This document shows positions 13,165 through 28,150 of a DNA stretch of 64,000 nucleotides, in pieces. The stretch lies in contig JARCOQ010000003.1 in assembly GCA_029207755.1 (NCBI GenBank), positions 44,350,144 through 44,414,143 of the forward strand, in the 5' to 3' direction. This DNA comes from Chamaea fasciata (Eukaryota; Chordata; Aves; Passeriformes; Sylviidae). The notes under the pieces were generated by a model. That model searched no databases and was not told the origin of the DNA. It saw only the letters and a program-made list of their open reading frames with translations. The position numbers and the translations under genes are program-made. How positions within the stretch are numbered: position 1 is the stretch's first letter; the number at the start of each line of letters is the position of its first letter.

Positions 13165-15723
13165 CACTCTTCCGTTTTCACACCCGACAGGTGCAGCCCA
13201 GGTGGTAGCCTGCCTTCTTCCAAGGTCTCACTTAAGAGTAGGAACGCCACCCCAGAGCCCTACCTACACAGCTTCAGGCTCTATGACTGAGTATTTTAAC
13301 AACTCAGCTGTGGCCGCAGCAGCCTGCAGCACAATGTGCCTGGCCGTGGCAGATGAGGTTGAAAGGAAATCCACAGGCTTCTCCAGTTCTCATTTTCAGC
13401 TATTTTTGGAGATGTAGTCGAGTCCAGGCCACGTTGATCTGCACAGCTATCTTCAGACAGCCTTTGGTCACCCTGCCATGTGAGAGCAGAGCTTGACCCC
13501 AGGTTTTAAGTTCCAAGCAAGGTGGCCCTGATGGTGAAGAAGCATAGCCCAGCTTGCTCACCTTGGACTGAGGTTGTCAATGTACACTGGTTTTGTAGCA
13601 GAGGCTCGATGGCAGCTGTCAACTCGTGTCACCCTGGCCACCAAACAGCCATGGGCTGGTCATGGGTCTGAGCCATTCACACTGCAGGCAAGGCTGAAGG
13701 TGGACCTGAAGGTGCTCTTCCTTGAAGGTGGAAACAAGACCACCATGCAGAGCAATGCCACATTACCCCCAGATAAATGCAAGCAAAAATGTTAACCATA
13801 CCATGAGAGAGGCCCCTGGAAAATATCTTATATGACTGCTTCTCACTAGCCCTGGTGAAAAGCATACAAAGAAGGAGGGCTGCACATCTCAGCTGGCAGG
13901 TAAAGAGTCCTTTACAGGACACCCCTGAATTATTATTACCACCACTCTCCTTCTTCACAAAGCCTTCAGAAATCTTTCCAAGATGGTATTTTTGTGACCA
14001 GACAAAGGTCAGAGTCCCTGCTATGATAAATCAGGCCTGATTCAGAGGCGGGTTCAGCTGACAGAGTCATCTGACCAGGGCAGCTGTGCACAGACCCTGA
14101 ACCAGTTCCCTTCTTGTGTCTCTGTCAGACTGGGCATGAAGCTCAAACATCTGCTAGTTCCTGAATTACAGCGTGCACGCAATAACGGACGTGCCCTGCT
14201 CGGGGAAGCTTGTGTTTATTATTTTCCAAGCTTTGCATCAACTACACACACAACCAGACCGCAGTGTCCGGTCACCAAATCTGCTGTGTGCAGCTGCGTT
14301 GGCTGCTAAAATGAAGGGTGACTTCGTAAGGCTGTGGCTTCCCTAGGAAAAAAAGAAAGAAACAAAACTAAAGGAAAAAAAAATTTGCATTTCCCCTTTT
14401 CTGTCTTGCCAAATCCTTCCCTTCGAGAAACTATGCAAAGTCCTGCAAGGTAGCATTGTACTTGTCAGGAGAGCAGCAGGCCCAGCCATATCACCCACAG
14501 CTTTGTTCATGTCCAGCAAAAATGTTTGGGGACAGTTCACAGTCATCCGGTGGGGGACGGTGCATCCATGTATTCCCTGGGGTTTGGGGGGTTGATGTCA
14601 GCCCTGAGCCAGCACGAGGACAAGTGGCCCCACATGATTCCCCAGCATGTCCTGGGTGTCCTGCTGAGCACCAGCTCAAATGGCTCTTGCTGTCATGCCA
14701 GCCTGGCCCCCAGCACATTCCCTGCCATGTTCCCACTCTGTGCCTGCCTTCTGAGGTCCTGCTTGTTGCCCCCCAATGAAAAAACGCTGCCCCACTGAGT
14801 GGCCCTGGATCATTCCCTGCACCACTGCCTGCCCCAGCAGGAAACTGTGGCCGCCAGGCCCCCAGCAACCTGGGTAGAATGCTGGGGCACCCCTCCAGAC
14901 CCAAAAATGCCCACACTGGGGTAGGTGGCAGCTGGAGTCCCCCCACAGCCAGCACCAGTGTTCAGGGTGAGCTCCCAGCCCACAGTTGTTGTTCACAAAT
15001 GAGGCTGAAATCCCCTTCCGCCATTCCCCTGCCAGCACCACTGAGCTGCACTGCTTTGACCTTTTCAGGGGAATCTGCCTGGATGTTTTGGCTCTGCCCC
15101 CCTGGCAGCCACATCAGAGGGAGAGCTGAGCCCACTGTAAAGGTCGGAGAGGCACAGCCTGCCCCTCAGGGAGCTGCCGGGCCTGCCAACTCAGCTGTTG
15201 TCTTCCCATGACTACGGCTGCCATCGCTGCTTGGAAAGGGCATGAGCACGATCCTGTTCTTACAGTCTGGAAATCATAACGCCATGGTCTCAGATGGGCT
15301 CTCAGAAACAGGACAGGCAGGGTGCTCGGTGCTGGCTCCTTGTCAGGGAAAACTGAGAAGGGTCCTCACAAGAAGCTGCTTTTGGGCTGGTTACTTCTCA
15401 GAGCTACTTAGTCCCGCACTCCAAGGGCCAAACTTTGTGCTTCACATAAGGCATTTGTGTGCGCTCAAAAAAAAAGTAAAAAGCCCCTGAGACTGAGAAG
15501 TTTTAAAGACACGGCAACAAATCCCAAAGCTTCAAGCCTGTGAGCACCTCTCCTAACCATACACAAATCGCTTCCATTTTTTACAAGTTTTGAAGAGTGT
15601 GTGTGGATGCGCTTTGTAAATCAGCAAGCCTGACCCTGAAGCCATCCAAAACTCATGATCAAAAACTTCTGAGTATTTGAGGTGCAGGTGACATCATTCT
15701 CCAAAGGGCTCCTTCATCTAAGT

Positions 15724-15747
15724 AAAAAAAAAAAAAAAAAAAAAAAA
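15724..15747 (+). repeat. A24 homopolymer
   Basis: Uninterrupted A run. The sequence on its left does not resemble an mRNA end and no SINE is recognised. Confidence 0.95.
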
Positions 15748-18516
15748 GGAATTTTTGAAGCAGAACAACAGAAGATCTGAAAACTTGCTTTCTTTGCCAG
15801 GAAACACGATGCATAATGGGGACACACACAGTCCCATCGATACAAGTGAGAAGCAAACAGGCCCTGTTTTCTGTACTTATGGGACTAAAATGATCTCCAG
15901 ACAAATACCTCACCACCTGTGACATTTGAGTGCTCAGAAACAAAATTCTGTCCTGTGGCCTCTGCGCCTTTTGTCTACCCTCCTGCATCTCTGCATCCAG
16001 TCTGGGAGCACAGGTGGCAGGGGACATGGCTGAGGGGCACTGCCACCCACATGCTTCCATAGCGCCCCTCAATGTAGTGCCCCTGGGTCTTTCAAGGCAC
16101 TGTGGATTTCTGCCAACACTGCTGAATGGCCATGGTTCACACATTGCTGTGTTAAAATTTCTTGGTACCAATTTCAGGGTAGCATAGCATCCCAGAAGGC
16201 TGGGCTGTGGCCACTATCGAGACAGCTCAGGTTTGCTCCCTAACCCCAGCATCACTCCCAAGGGCTGTAAGACCAAGTCATGCAGTCCAATAGGAGCACA
16301 GCATATCTGTAGGGCCAAGCACTTGGGATTAAGGATACTACGTCCATGTAGTGCACATTTTAGAAGGGGTTGCATCAGCCTAGCTGCAGTCTGGCTCTAG
16401 GAACTCAGCTGGGAAGCAGACAGGAGCTTCCAGAGAGTACCTTCCAGTTTAGTTTCTTCCACCAGAAACCCAGCAAGTTCACCGCACAAGGTGGAAAGCT
16501 GTGTAGGAGCACCAAGGATGTTTGTCCAAAGGGCATCCCGAGCCTGAACTGAGCCAGTAATGCTGGTACTTCCAGCTCATCCATCTGCCCCGGGTGCAGA
16601 AATGGATGAGCCCCACTGCCACTGCTCACCAGATGCTAAGTGACCTGTATGAGCAACCTAGATGGATCCAGGCAACACAAGGCACAAGCACAGAGGACAC
16701 TGGCTGAAAAGGGGAAGGAGAAGAGATATGTTTAGGAAAACAACGGTGCAGAGGAGGATGGATGCAGCTATGACCCCTGCCTGTGTACACTGGGATCCAG
16801 TGGGACAGGACAAGGTTTTTCAGGCCATCCCATCTCATCCCCATTTCCAGCCCCAGCTCACACTGTGCTCCTGCAGGCTGTGGTGAGAGAGGAGGAAGGT
16901 GCTCCTCTCTCTAAGCAAAGGTCTGGACATGGGGGTGGAGGAGGTGGGGCAGGGGCATCCAGCTCAGCACAGCCTCCTCCGGGAAAAGGCAGTTGGGCGG
17001 GCTGGCCTGCAGCCCAGGCAGCTCCAGAAAGGATACGAAACCTCATTGTGAAAGCAGGAGGTGACAGTTCATGTTAAGGCAAGGGGCTCCGGGGTGATTT
17101 CACTGCCAGCATGAGGTGCAGCTTGCCATGTGCCACAACTCTGCAGCTCCTCAGAGCTCCCCTCTGGCACAGCAGCCACAGCATGCCTCCAGGAGTGTTG
17201 TCCCCCATCCACCAGCCAGGGCAGCTCACAGCATGGCCAAGGACAACTCTCCTGCTTTGAGATACCTACAGGACTTGTTGTATCTTTGTCTTTATAGGGA
17301 AGAACAAAGAGAGGAAGATAAAGGCAAACATTTGTGACAAAAAAGAGGTGTAAAATCATGAAGGTGCCAGGTAGTTTGGAGTTCCATGGCAAGGCAGGGC
17401 CATCTCAAACAGCCAGATGCCCATGAAATGTTATTTCTGGACACCACTTCAGAACTGACTTGCAGGGAAGTGTGACATTTACTGAGTCACCTCCACCACT
17501 TCCTGCAGCACCTGGCGCTTACTTCAAGGGCTCTCATTTAGATACTGAGAACTTACTTGCTGTTCAGGCTGAAAATAACACCATTTACTTTCATTTTTTT
17601 TTTCTGAAAAGCTTTGCTGAAATCATGATCTGTAATGCAACAGCCTCCAGTGCAGCCCCATGTGCAGTTCACAAGCACGATGAAAGAGCAACTTAAAAGC
17701 TGTCAGTCACCTGGTACTTCTCCCAGAAGGCAATCAGCAACACATAGCAGCTTTCTCCTTGAAACTGGCAACAAGACTTTCGTTTTCCAAGCCACCCAAA
17801 CCATGTTGCATCCTGAACACTGATGGGGGTTTTTGCCACTTCCTCTGACTGCACCAGTAAGCCTCCTCAGCCTCAAACATCGGCTGCAGCAGCTGCACCA
17901 CAAACAGAAATGATTTTGAAGGACAGCTCTGAATCTCTGCCTTTATGAAGAGTCATTCAGGGCTCCCATGTCCCTGCTTGCTCCTGTCAGAGCCCTCCAG
18001 GGCTGGGGATGCTCAGCCTTAAAGTACAAGCAATTTCTGAGAAGAGGAATTGAAAAGAAAAGCTAAATCTAATTTTAAAAAAACAAACCACAAAACCAAC
18101 AACCAAACACAGACAAGTATTTCTTTAGTTTCATATCTGAATTATTTTTACACATTTCTTCTGCTTTTAAGTACTCCCCTCACTGAGAATCTAAAACTCT
18201 GATTAATTACTTGTGTATACACATTAAGCCTCCCTGTTTTGATTCACAGTTTGTTAATAAGGAAAGGACAGATTTTCCACCTTGGTATTACAGAATTTAC
18301 ACAACATTTTGCATCCAATCAAAAAACATTTGTGGTGTTTCTTTCAAAAGTTGAGGCTGGATAAAGAACATTTTGTCCTTTTGAAGACAAAGCCTTTCAT
18401 TAAAGGCCATTACAATCACAAAGGATCAGCCACCTAAACCCAAGTGTCTTTGTTGGCAGCGCATCCATTAAAACAATACTCAAACAGGATATGACATGTG
18501 AATGTTTAGTCTGTGG

Positions 18517-18545
18517 AAAAAAAAAAAAAAAAAAAGAAAAAAAAA
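18517..18545 (+). repeat. A-rich run (A19-G-A9)
   Basis: Twenty-nine bases with a single G interruption. Confidence 0.95.
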
Positions 18546-21500
18546 GTATCAAATATAGAAATGTACAAATGTCAAAGGGTGGAAGAGGAACTGGGGTTGT
18601 TTGCTGTTAGAAATGTCTCCTCTTGCATCACACCGGCCTGTGAGAGCCATGCATCCAGAAGCACCATGGAAATTCTAGGAGAGGATGAAAAACCTCCCTT
18701 TCTTATGAAATACACAGTTTTCCCAGAGACCATTCCAATTCAGAGTCAGACAAGAGTAAACGTGCAAAGCTGTCTGAGAAGAGCTGCAAACCCCTGTTGT
18801 TCTGCCTGTGCATTTGGATGTCAAAGCCCCCCGGACGCACTGTACAGCGGCTCTGCAGCACCAGGGAGAACAGTGCCACCCAGCAAAGAGCAAACCTACC
18901 ACTGCAGACACTGTGCTGATGCTCTCCTTGCTCCATTGCTTTGGGCAGACTCTAAGGGAACAGTTCATTTGTTTTCAATCTCTCCTTGGTTTCTCTAGTC
19001 TGGGATATCAGCCAAAAGGCACAGAAAAATGTCGCGTGGACAATAAACTGCCTATTTAAAAGAGTTAATATTGCTGCATTAAGCCTCCAGGGTCTGGGAG
19101 GTTTCATACAGGTACACAACTGGACATTCAGCTCTGAGAAATGAGGCTGGACAGAGTAAAACAAAATCATGTTCTCTCCAGCTGGACATATTTTATAGCC
19201 TGTCAGTCTGCCACATTAAATGGAAGAGAGGAAAGACCAGTTGGGACGTGCACCCAGGCTGAGATCTTCTGATCATTCCTCTTTTTTCCTTTCTTTCTAC
19301 TCATATACCTGGAGACTTTGAAAACTAGGTGCAGGCTGGGGCTGGTTATGAACCAAAACAAGGAGAAGGCTGTTGTGGACATCTGTGCTTGCTTTCTTGT
19401 GGGACTTGTCAGAAAAAGTGGCAGACTGCATTTTTACTGGAAGGGGAGATTAATCATCTAGGAGATACAAACACAAGAGAAAAGAAATAGTGTCTCTTGA
19501 GACACTTCCAGCTACATCCTACCCCTTGCCCAACATGTTCCTGGCCTTGAGGGTAGGCTCAGCATCCAAAGGTCTCCAGGGCACTGAAAGAGTAGAGCTG
19601 CAGAGGAGTGGCTGGGTGCCAGAGACAGGCACCTCCTATGCCACTGCCAAGGCAGCAAAATCCTGCACACAGCCACATTCTTCATAAAATTAGAGAAAAT
19701 GTTAATTTATACCAAATCCTTCCCAATTAAAGACCATAAAGCTCCACAGTTAATCAAGCTGATTAAATGAATTAAACTTGTTAAGAACAGTTTTATCAAA
19801 ACATTTACATTTCTGCTGAGCAGAGATTCATGTGACTTTGAGCTGCAAAGTACACAGTTGCCATGAGAGGACTGAAAAGAGGATTTGGAACATTAACCAT
19901 GTAAAAAATCAAGCCTACCACTGCTTCTTCTAGCATTCATTTACACAAAGGAGTTCCCTGGTCCATTAATTTCATAACCATGTCAGGTATCGCCTACTTT
20001 CTGGAAAGAGAGGCATTGTTTACCCACCGAGGTAGGAAACATATGGGTCCAAAGGTGGGGAATTCACCCCCACCTTAAGAAACATCTCCAAGCCAAAGTG
20101 CTGCAGGAGATCCTGGGAAAGCAGCACCCCTCTCACCCAACCCATGGTGTACAGCCATGGCACTTGTCCAGGTAAAATGATGGCCTGGGTCCGAGAGCAC
20201 CTATAAAGGAACATGTCCGTAAGAGTACACAACATGCACGTGTCCACAGCTGTCTGAGAGATTAAAGTAATTCAGCAGGAGATTTTTTCCTTGTATATAA
20301 GTCCCCTCAGCTTCAGGCCCCACAGACATGGGTCCAATTAAGGCCTTAGATGTCTAACTTCTTAATTTAGAGGCTCATCTTCAGTGTCACCCAATCGTGG
20401 AGAGGTATACTGCTGAGACGAACTGGACATTCAACGAGCATCTACGTCCTTCAGAAGAGAGCAGAGCAAGTTGGTGGTTACATCCCATTTACCTGTGCCA
20501 CACCAGGACCCACCAGCCCCATGTCTTCCCAGAGCCTCACTTGATGGGGCTGAGCTGGCAGCAGACAGACCTGTAATGGCTGGATATAAGCTCAGCTGGT
20601 ATTGAGGGTTTTCTCTGAGCTTATGCAGAGTGAGGGGCACCCTCTCACAACACTCTACATCTCATTTAGGACAAATAACATGGGGTTTTCTGTCTATCTG
20701 CTCACTGTAGAGCATGATGATGGGACTTACACTGAATGCCTCACTCCTGCACAGCTCAAATACAACAAACCAGGAACAGGGTATCTAACCACACAGCAGC
20801 AGGTATGCCTGTCACAAATGGGCAGTCCACGTGCATGCACAAGGCAGGTTAGTGTGGGCTTCACATCCTTCTCAAATATTTAGCCCACCTCATTGATGGG
20901 TTTTCTTTGCTGCTGCAGCATGCACTGCTCTCTACAGCAGGTAGTTTGAATGTAGCACTGTGTCTGCCCAGTACTGCATCCACAATAATGTCCTGCCAAC
21001 TGAGGATTTAAACAGACTGCACAATTCCAGCTAAGAAGGCAGTGAAGTGGGAACAAGCATGTTTAGAAGATCTGCAGGTTCAGCATTTTGCAGTGAGTTC
21101 TGCTAAGGCAAAGACAAACTTGGCATTGGTACTTCATCTTCTGTGCCATATGCTTTATTCATCTGAGAGTTGTTTTTCCTGCAGGGGAGGGTGGATTGGC
21201 AGGTACGGAAAGAAATTCATTAAAATTACTTTGGTCGGTTCTTTGTGCTGGCCACCATCTCCATTTTGGTTTTTATTTCTCATGCCCGGAACAATCCTGA
21301 AACAAAGACATCCTCTCCTGGAGCACAATAAATACTCTCAAAAGGAGTGCCTGAAAGGCCCTACTCCTTGGATGAGCCCGTAAAGGCTACAAGTTGTGGC
21401 TGGAGTATTTGTAAAGAGTGGAGAAAGAGAAACCAAGAGACTGATAATACAAGTAAGACATGTTAAGAAACCAAATATACTTACATTCCATGCAACAATT

Positions 21501-24500
21501 GGGTATTGGCAAAGGTACCATCTGTTTCTGTGCAAGCCACTTGCCTGGTTTTGCAACAACAGGTTTCTCAGATGATGCTTGAACTGAGCTACCTATTCCA
21601 TTTTACACTACTTGTCAGATAAATGGCAGCCTTTTAAATAGAAAGATAGACATTTGATTATTTTAGGTTCAGGGATTCTGGCCAACTCCTTCCCAAAAGT
21701 GGCTGAGGTTGAATAGCCAAAGAAAATTTATGTATTTAAACTTCATGATGCTTAAACACTGCAAGTAACAACACAGAAATGGACAGAAGCCTGAGGGGTA
21801 GCAGAAATCTCCACCAAAAGGACTTTTCTGTTCAGAGAAACTGCCAGCAGCTCCTGATAGTGGCCATTACAAGTGTATTTCCATGTTCTACCCTTTTAAA
21901 GTATTCATTATTTTCAGTTAAAAAGAAATCTGCATTCATTCTTGAAGTCCTGTGATGTTTCTGCACCTAATGGTTTCCAGGTCTGTCCATAGGCTGTAGC
22001 AAGGTTTTGTTTATCAATATAAGAGAGAGTTTTGAAGGGTTCAGACCACAAAAGCAGAAATCAACTCATGAGCCACAGGTAAACAGGGTGGGACATTTGG
22101 CTCCCATGGCTTTGGGGAAGCTTCCAGTTCACTGCCAGTTCGACACAATGATACTGCGTAGCCACACAGACAAAGCCCTTTGCCTCTCTCCTTTCCTTGA
22201 TTGTGAGGTTAGGTACAAGCCCCTTCCTATTTCCACCTCTAATGCCTACAGGGAAGAAATAGTCAAAAAGGTTTATTAAGAAAGATGAAAATTGCATAGA
22301 CATCCTAGTAAATGCTCTTCAGGCAGTGCTTGTTTCACAGGTTAGGCTTAGGTGTCATTAACATTTAGGCTGAAATTGAGTCCTTTCATATTCTAATCCA
22401 CAATGAATATAAAAATGAAGTGTCTCCTGCACATACAAAGTGTATATACCATTCCAAAGCTTTTATGTGTCCAAACAATCACCTCCTAAAACCTCTGCCT
22501 GAGTTTCAGCAGAATGCATTAGTGCTGAGAATAACCGAGGTCTGGACTCCTCCAGAACGGCCTTGCTCGCCATTTTAATGCCCTTCCCTTCCATTTATCC
22601 AAACTATCAGACTGCCCAGACCCCAGGGAGTGCCCGGTGCAACTGTCAATGGAGACTAATTGTTTTCCAAGCCGGAGACTTATGAACCTGTAAAGCATTT
22701 CTTTCTGTTAAAGGATTGTTTTTGATGCAGTAATGAGGAGGAGTGTGTGATGTTTGGTTTCTAGTTATGATCTCACAAAAAAAAAAAAATCTGAAATGGG
22801 GGATTGGGAAGGAAAACAGCATCTAACAGCTCCTGCTGGGACATGGGCAATGCAAGGAAACATTTGGAAAAATAATCCATAGCAGTTGCTGAAAAAGGCT
22901 TAACAAATGGAAAAGAAGAAGTATCAAACTAAATGCTGGTTTATAAAATAAGAGGGCCTCATTTGGACCTGTAGAGAGGTGAAGAACATTGTGTCATTGA
23001 GCAGAAGGGAGATGGCTTTTCTCTGCAGTGTGCTGCTGGGTCTGAGCCATCATCTAAACAGATAAAGCAACTGCAGGCGCTCGTGTGTCAAAGAGAACTT
23101 GGCACATTGGAAAGAATTCAACGATGAACAACAATCAAATAACTAAAGGGAAGATTAAATAACTAAACTGTACAGTTTGGATAAGTAAATCCCTAAGAGG
23201 AAGATAAAATCATTTGAAGGTATCAATATCAAGGAGGGAGTGCTGTTTACAGAGTTCTAGATGAGGTGTAACAAGAAAGGAAAATACCTCTTCCTGCAGA
23301 AAGGGAAAATGCAGACTGGAAGTTTGAGCTGCTAACCCCCTGCTGGTGACCATCACAGCCCTCTCGACCCCCTGCCAAAACCTCAGTTGGTGCAGAGGCT
23401 GCCAAGTGAGTCCCCTGGACCACTCACAGCTACGATGGCAACACCCTTCTGCAAAGCAACCTGCCATACACACCATGTGTGCTGCACACCAGCAGGGTCC
23501 TGTCTCCCAGTGCCTGCACCTCCTGCTTGGAAAGAGAAAGCCAAAGGTTTACCTTCACATTTTCCCATCACTAAAATACCATTTCTTGCCAGCATTTGAT
23601 TCAACAGCAAAGCACGAAGCACCTGGTAGGTCTGCAAAACAACAAATCCACCTCTGGAGCCTGCAAATGCCACATTACAAGCACAGGTCAGTACTTGCCT
23701 GTAGCAATTGGATAACCAGATGAATAGCAGCAGGAGGATTTCACACACACCCCTACATGTTTTCTCGTGGAGCCATCCACAGAGCCAGTTTCTAATTTCC
23801 CCCTGTAAGCTCTGTCTGGAGTTAAAGTTGCTTAACTCTTCCCATTAGTGATGGCTTGCTCGAGCTCAAATACACCATGCTGGATGTCTGCCTCAGGCAG
23901 ACTCTTCTGGTAATTTTTAGCTAAAATAATTCAACTGTCTCCTAGAATAAGATTAGAAAGATATATGTTAGCTTGTTCAAATCAAGAGATCAAGCGTGTC
24001 TGGCTTCAGAGGCTGGTACTGATACTCAGCCAGGGAAGGGGGATGTGCCTTCGCAAGGGTCCTAAGTTCCCCCACCTGTGGTCAAGTTACAAGTTATACA
24101 AAGCCTCAATCTGCATGTCTCATAGGGGCTTGTTTGAGTTTGGTAGATAATTTATCTGAGGACCCCATCTGTTTTTGTCTTGCTGCAGGCCAGGGACACA
24201 GGTGCTGCCTACCATCACCAGTGCCCAGGGCTGCTGTGGGCTGTGGCCTTGAAGGCGAAGCAGGGATCCCCTCATCCTGCACAGCTGCAATTAAGGAGGA
24301 CATGGACCCTTCACCACACCACCTCAACTCCCCTGAGAACTGTATGCCCTGGGTATCAAAATATATAGTGATGTTGTTGGGAAAAATAAAAGTATTTACA
24401 TCTGGATTTTAATCCTGCAGCAACACTATCATGGTGACTGTGCAAATGGGACTCAGATGGCAAGTGTTACATCAGTCATTTCTAACTGCTGAGTGCTTGA

Positions 24501-27500
24501 TCCTACAAGCTTCCCATATTTTCAATCTATGTTGGGTTTGTGTCATTTCCTTGATTTACACATGGCAAACTGAAACAAAAAAGCAGGAATCTTATCATGT
24601 GACATCACACTGGCTACCGCATGACTCACCAGCAGGGCTGGCTCTGTTCTCAGATGTTAATTCCATCATGCTTGAAAAGCAGAATAACTGGGAATACTGA
24701 TAGCCCAACAACCTCTGCTCAGTCAGGGAGCAGGCAGAAATGACTCACAGCCTGTGCCAACCACTTCCCCATGTATTTGCTGACAGCAGACAATTACTGC
24801 ACAACAGAAATCCCGGGGTTTGCTGTACCCTAAGTTTTGCAGAAGGTATGATCTGGTGAGGATACTCCCAAATCTGACTTCTTCTGCTCCTCCTGGTTCT
24901 TTCAGCCTGTCTTCTGCCTTGGTTTGGCTCCCATTTCCACCTCTACATCTGGCATCAGTTCCCCTCTCCAGCCAGAGGGCCCTCAGCCTTTGCACTGCGG
25001 TAGGGCTCCCTCTCTCCCTCCCTCCCTCAGCCAGGTCCTAGCCCTAGTCAGCATCAGCCTTGCTGCATGTTCACCTCAATATCAGCAAAGGAACACATCT
25101 GGGAGCACCTCCAGGCTCTGATGCACAGCACTGCAGTGACCCTGTCAGCACAGAAAAACAATGTCCAAGAGCTGCTGCTCAGCATTTGCAGCAGGAAGCT
25201 GCAGTGTGCCTGCCATATCATCATCTCTGATTTAGCTGCCACACTTCAACACATTTCCACTGAGCAAGTGTCTTCAGAGAATTCAGATTCTAACTCTTAA
25301 GAAGTTTCTGTGGAATGGTTGAGATCTGAGGCCCTTTTTTCCCCGTGGTTTCTTAGTTCAATTTATTTCTTTTTTCCCCCATGAAAAACAACCAAAGGTG
25401 CATTCCTGATATCTGCCAAATTTCAAGCTTCTCCTGTAGAGGCAGAAAGTGCTAGAGTTCATCAACAGATCACTCAAAGAACATGTTTGAATATGAAGGA
25501 AAAATATTTTTTCTCTCATCTCTTTCTTGTAAGCAAACAAAAATATTTTTTGCTGAAGTTTCCCAAACACATTCAGCCTGAGACAGATACCCAGAACAGC
25601 TAAATGGTAGATAGATAAAATTTTCAGGGGTTTACAAGCAACTGAACACTTGGTCTTACAAGAAATGTTAGTCTTAAAAACAAGTACATGTAATTTAAAC
25701 TGAACTTCTGCTGAATCAGGAGTAGAGATGAACAGAAAATGCATTAATTTGATGGTAAATTCCCCAAATTTGTAACTGCTTTTGTGCTTTCTAAGAAGAC
25801 CATGGTGAAGAGACTTGTTTCCTTCAGAACTGCCTGTGCTCTGCCACAAGCTAAATAAGCAGAGACTGTTTGGGATCTAAATGAGCTTGATGAGTGATTC
25901 TCCCCAGGACCTCCACTGGCTCTCCAGGAGCCCACTCTGGGACCTGGAGCTGTATCTTCCCACTTTCCCAGCACTCACAGACCTCCAGGGCAGGCTACTC
26001 ATTCTGGGGGGGCACCATGAGGATGCAGGTGCCAAGCACACGTGTTGCATTGCTCAGTGCTTGATTGGGAGCTAGACACAGAGAGCTGCTGAGCTAAGTA
26101 GATGAGCAAGGGCCCCAGCTTTTCAGATTTACTGTGTATGTGTGGATTATTTAGAGCCTGGAGTCATGGGCACCCTCAGTGAAGGGTGCTGCCAAACAGA
26201 GGGAAAGCTGTGGGTTGTTATTTTGGATCCGGCCAGGAAGGTCGCATCACTTTGCAATCATCTTATGGCATGAACTAACAGAAGCCTCAGCCCATCTCCC
26301 AATCTGTCACTGCTGAGCATTTCCATCTCTACATCACATACACACACATGCACACTATCCCTGCACAGGGCCATCCCACCAATACCCATCATGGCACCAT
26401 ACCCTACATTAGCTGCTCTTGCTCATGAGGCATGTGTGCAGAATGTGCGATCCTCTGCCACCTCATTTCCAAAGCACAGGCAAAGCCTATTCCCCATTTG
26501 TTTATGCAGACGTGAGTAGGAGGCAGGTAGCAGGTCTGCAGACAGATAGGCTCAACCTGTCCTTCCTTCCTTCCTTCCTCTTGCCTTCCACCTTTTTCCA
26601 AGAATGCCCATTGCATGCTTGCACCTGCAGTGGTGCCACAGCACTTGCTGAAACACCTCTCCCCCTGCTTCAGGGATGTTTTCACCCATGACCGACAAGC
26701 TGGTGTTTCACAGTGCTGCTCTTCAAGCCCCTCTTTCATAGCCACACCATGATTCCTGATCCTTGCAAGTGGGAGCATGCTTATTTATTACTCTTTGCTG
26801 ACAGAAACAGAAAGGCGTGGAGGTGGGGTGCAGGGGGCAAGCGAGAAGTATGTTTTCACTTCTGTGCTTTTGATTTTGTCTGAGCAATAGAGAAAAGCTG
26901 CCCTCACACCAATGGCGTGGCCACTGCTGGGGCAGCAAGGGCATGAAGGAGAGGGCCCGTGAGCCCAGCAGTGCAGCATGAGGTGTAATGGTAAGGCTCC
27001 ATAAAGGGAACCCATGCACAAATTTTTATGTGAATAATGAAAACCCAATCCTCCTCATTCTTCTCCATGTTCCAATACCTCCTCCTGTTTTCTCTATAAT
27101 TCCATTTTCATCTCTCTCACTTCTTTGTACCCCAATTTTACAGATATTGCTCCTTTGGCAAAGAGCATCCCTGTGCTGAGATGATGAGTTTATCAGGCAG
27201 AGGGCTGCAACAAACGCCTTGTGAAGCCCAGCCAGCAGTCCCCAGCCCCCTTCTTCCCCTCCTCAAAGTTCACACGGTTTAGTATGCAAGCTTCCTGCTG
27301 CCTGCCCAGCCAGCTCACTATTCACAGGCAAACTGCGCTCCTCCGCTTGGCTCCCGAAGAAGAATAAGTATAAAAAGCCCTGAAAGTCTTGCTGCTGAGC
27401 CAGCAGGAAACTCAAACTGCTCTGAGCATGGGAACCAAGAGAAACGCTGTGGCCAGCACAACAGGTATTGTTTGGGAGGAAATCCCGGCAGCAGACATGA

Positions 27501-28150
27501 CTGCCTACGCACACACAGATATATATGTATATGCTTAGTGAGGGTTTGGCAAAAAGGAGGGCTGGGGAAGTGTACGAGGAGAGAAAAATAGATTAGCAGC
27601 TATATCCAAGAAAGAATAAGAGAGCAGCTCAGCCAAGATAAACAGCTATTTCACTAGGCAAAGAACTGACCCATTTGCCACACATTCAAACCATGTGGGA
27701 CCTCAAGGTAAAGTGATGAGTCTTGGTCTCTTGACCTTCAGCTTTTTACAAGTCTCTCTATGTCCTGGATTTTGTTCACATCATGAGTGAGTTTATGAGG
27801 CAAATTCCAAGTTTCTCCTACTTGCTGTGTTTTGATTTATGTCAGGGAACATTTTTTTATCTGGATTCCCTTTGAGTGAAAGGAAATGAGGAGATGGACT
27901 CTAGGAGCACAACTCCTGCACTCCAACCTCTAATGAGCATCCAGTCCCTGGGAACCAGAACTGAGGCAGTCTGATATAAATCCCCTGACACAGCAAGTGC
28001 TCAGCACCAAACAGCCCCCTCTGTGAATCTGCTTTCCGATGCACCACACCAGCTGCTAACCATAGGCACAGTCTATCTGCAAAAATGGTAAATTTCAGTG
28101 CAAAAAAAGAATGAAGAAGGAAAAACTTGAATTACATAACTTCTTTTCTC
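18546..28150. other. Intergenic desert segment
   Basis: No gene recognised. It includes an ATTA/TAAT-rich block at 19.68-19.80 kb and a unique block at 22.46-22.77 kb with the look of a conserved noncoding element; both are discussed as findings. Confidence 0.6.
26561..26579 (+). repeat. CTTC microsatellite
   Basis: Nearly five uninterrupted tetranucleotide units within a pyrimidine-rich segment. Confidence 0.9.

Larger units (their letters stand above)
10215..18516. other. Intergenic desert segment
   Basis: No gene or recognisable transposon. It contains the 18-bp palindrome near 13.15 kb and the A24 run at 15.7 kb. A G+C-richer interval at 14.5-15.2 kb yields overlapping frames on both strands (154 and 121 codons minus, 110 plus) that look spurious. 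Confidence 0.6.

Noticed and set aside
23332..23346. CTCF-like CCCCCTGCTGG
   Set aside because: Only about 11 of 15 consensus positions match, with the flanking positions wrong.
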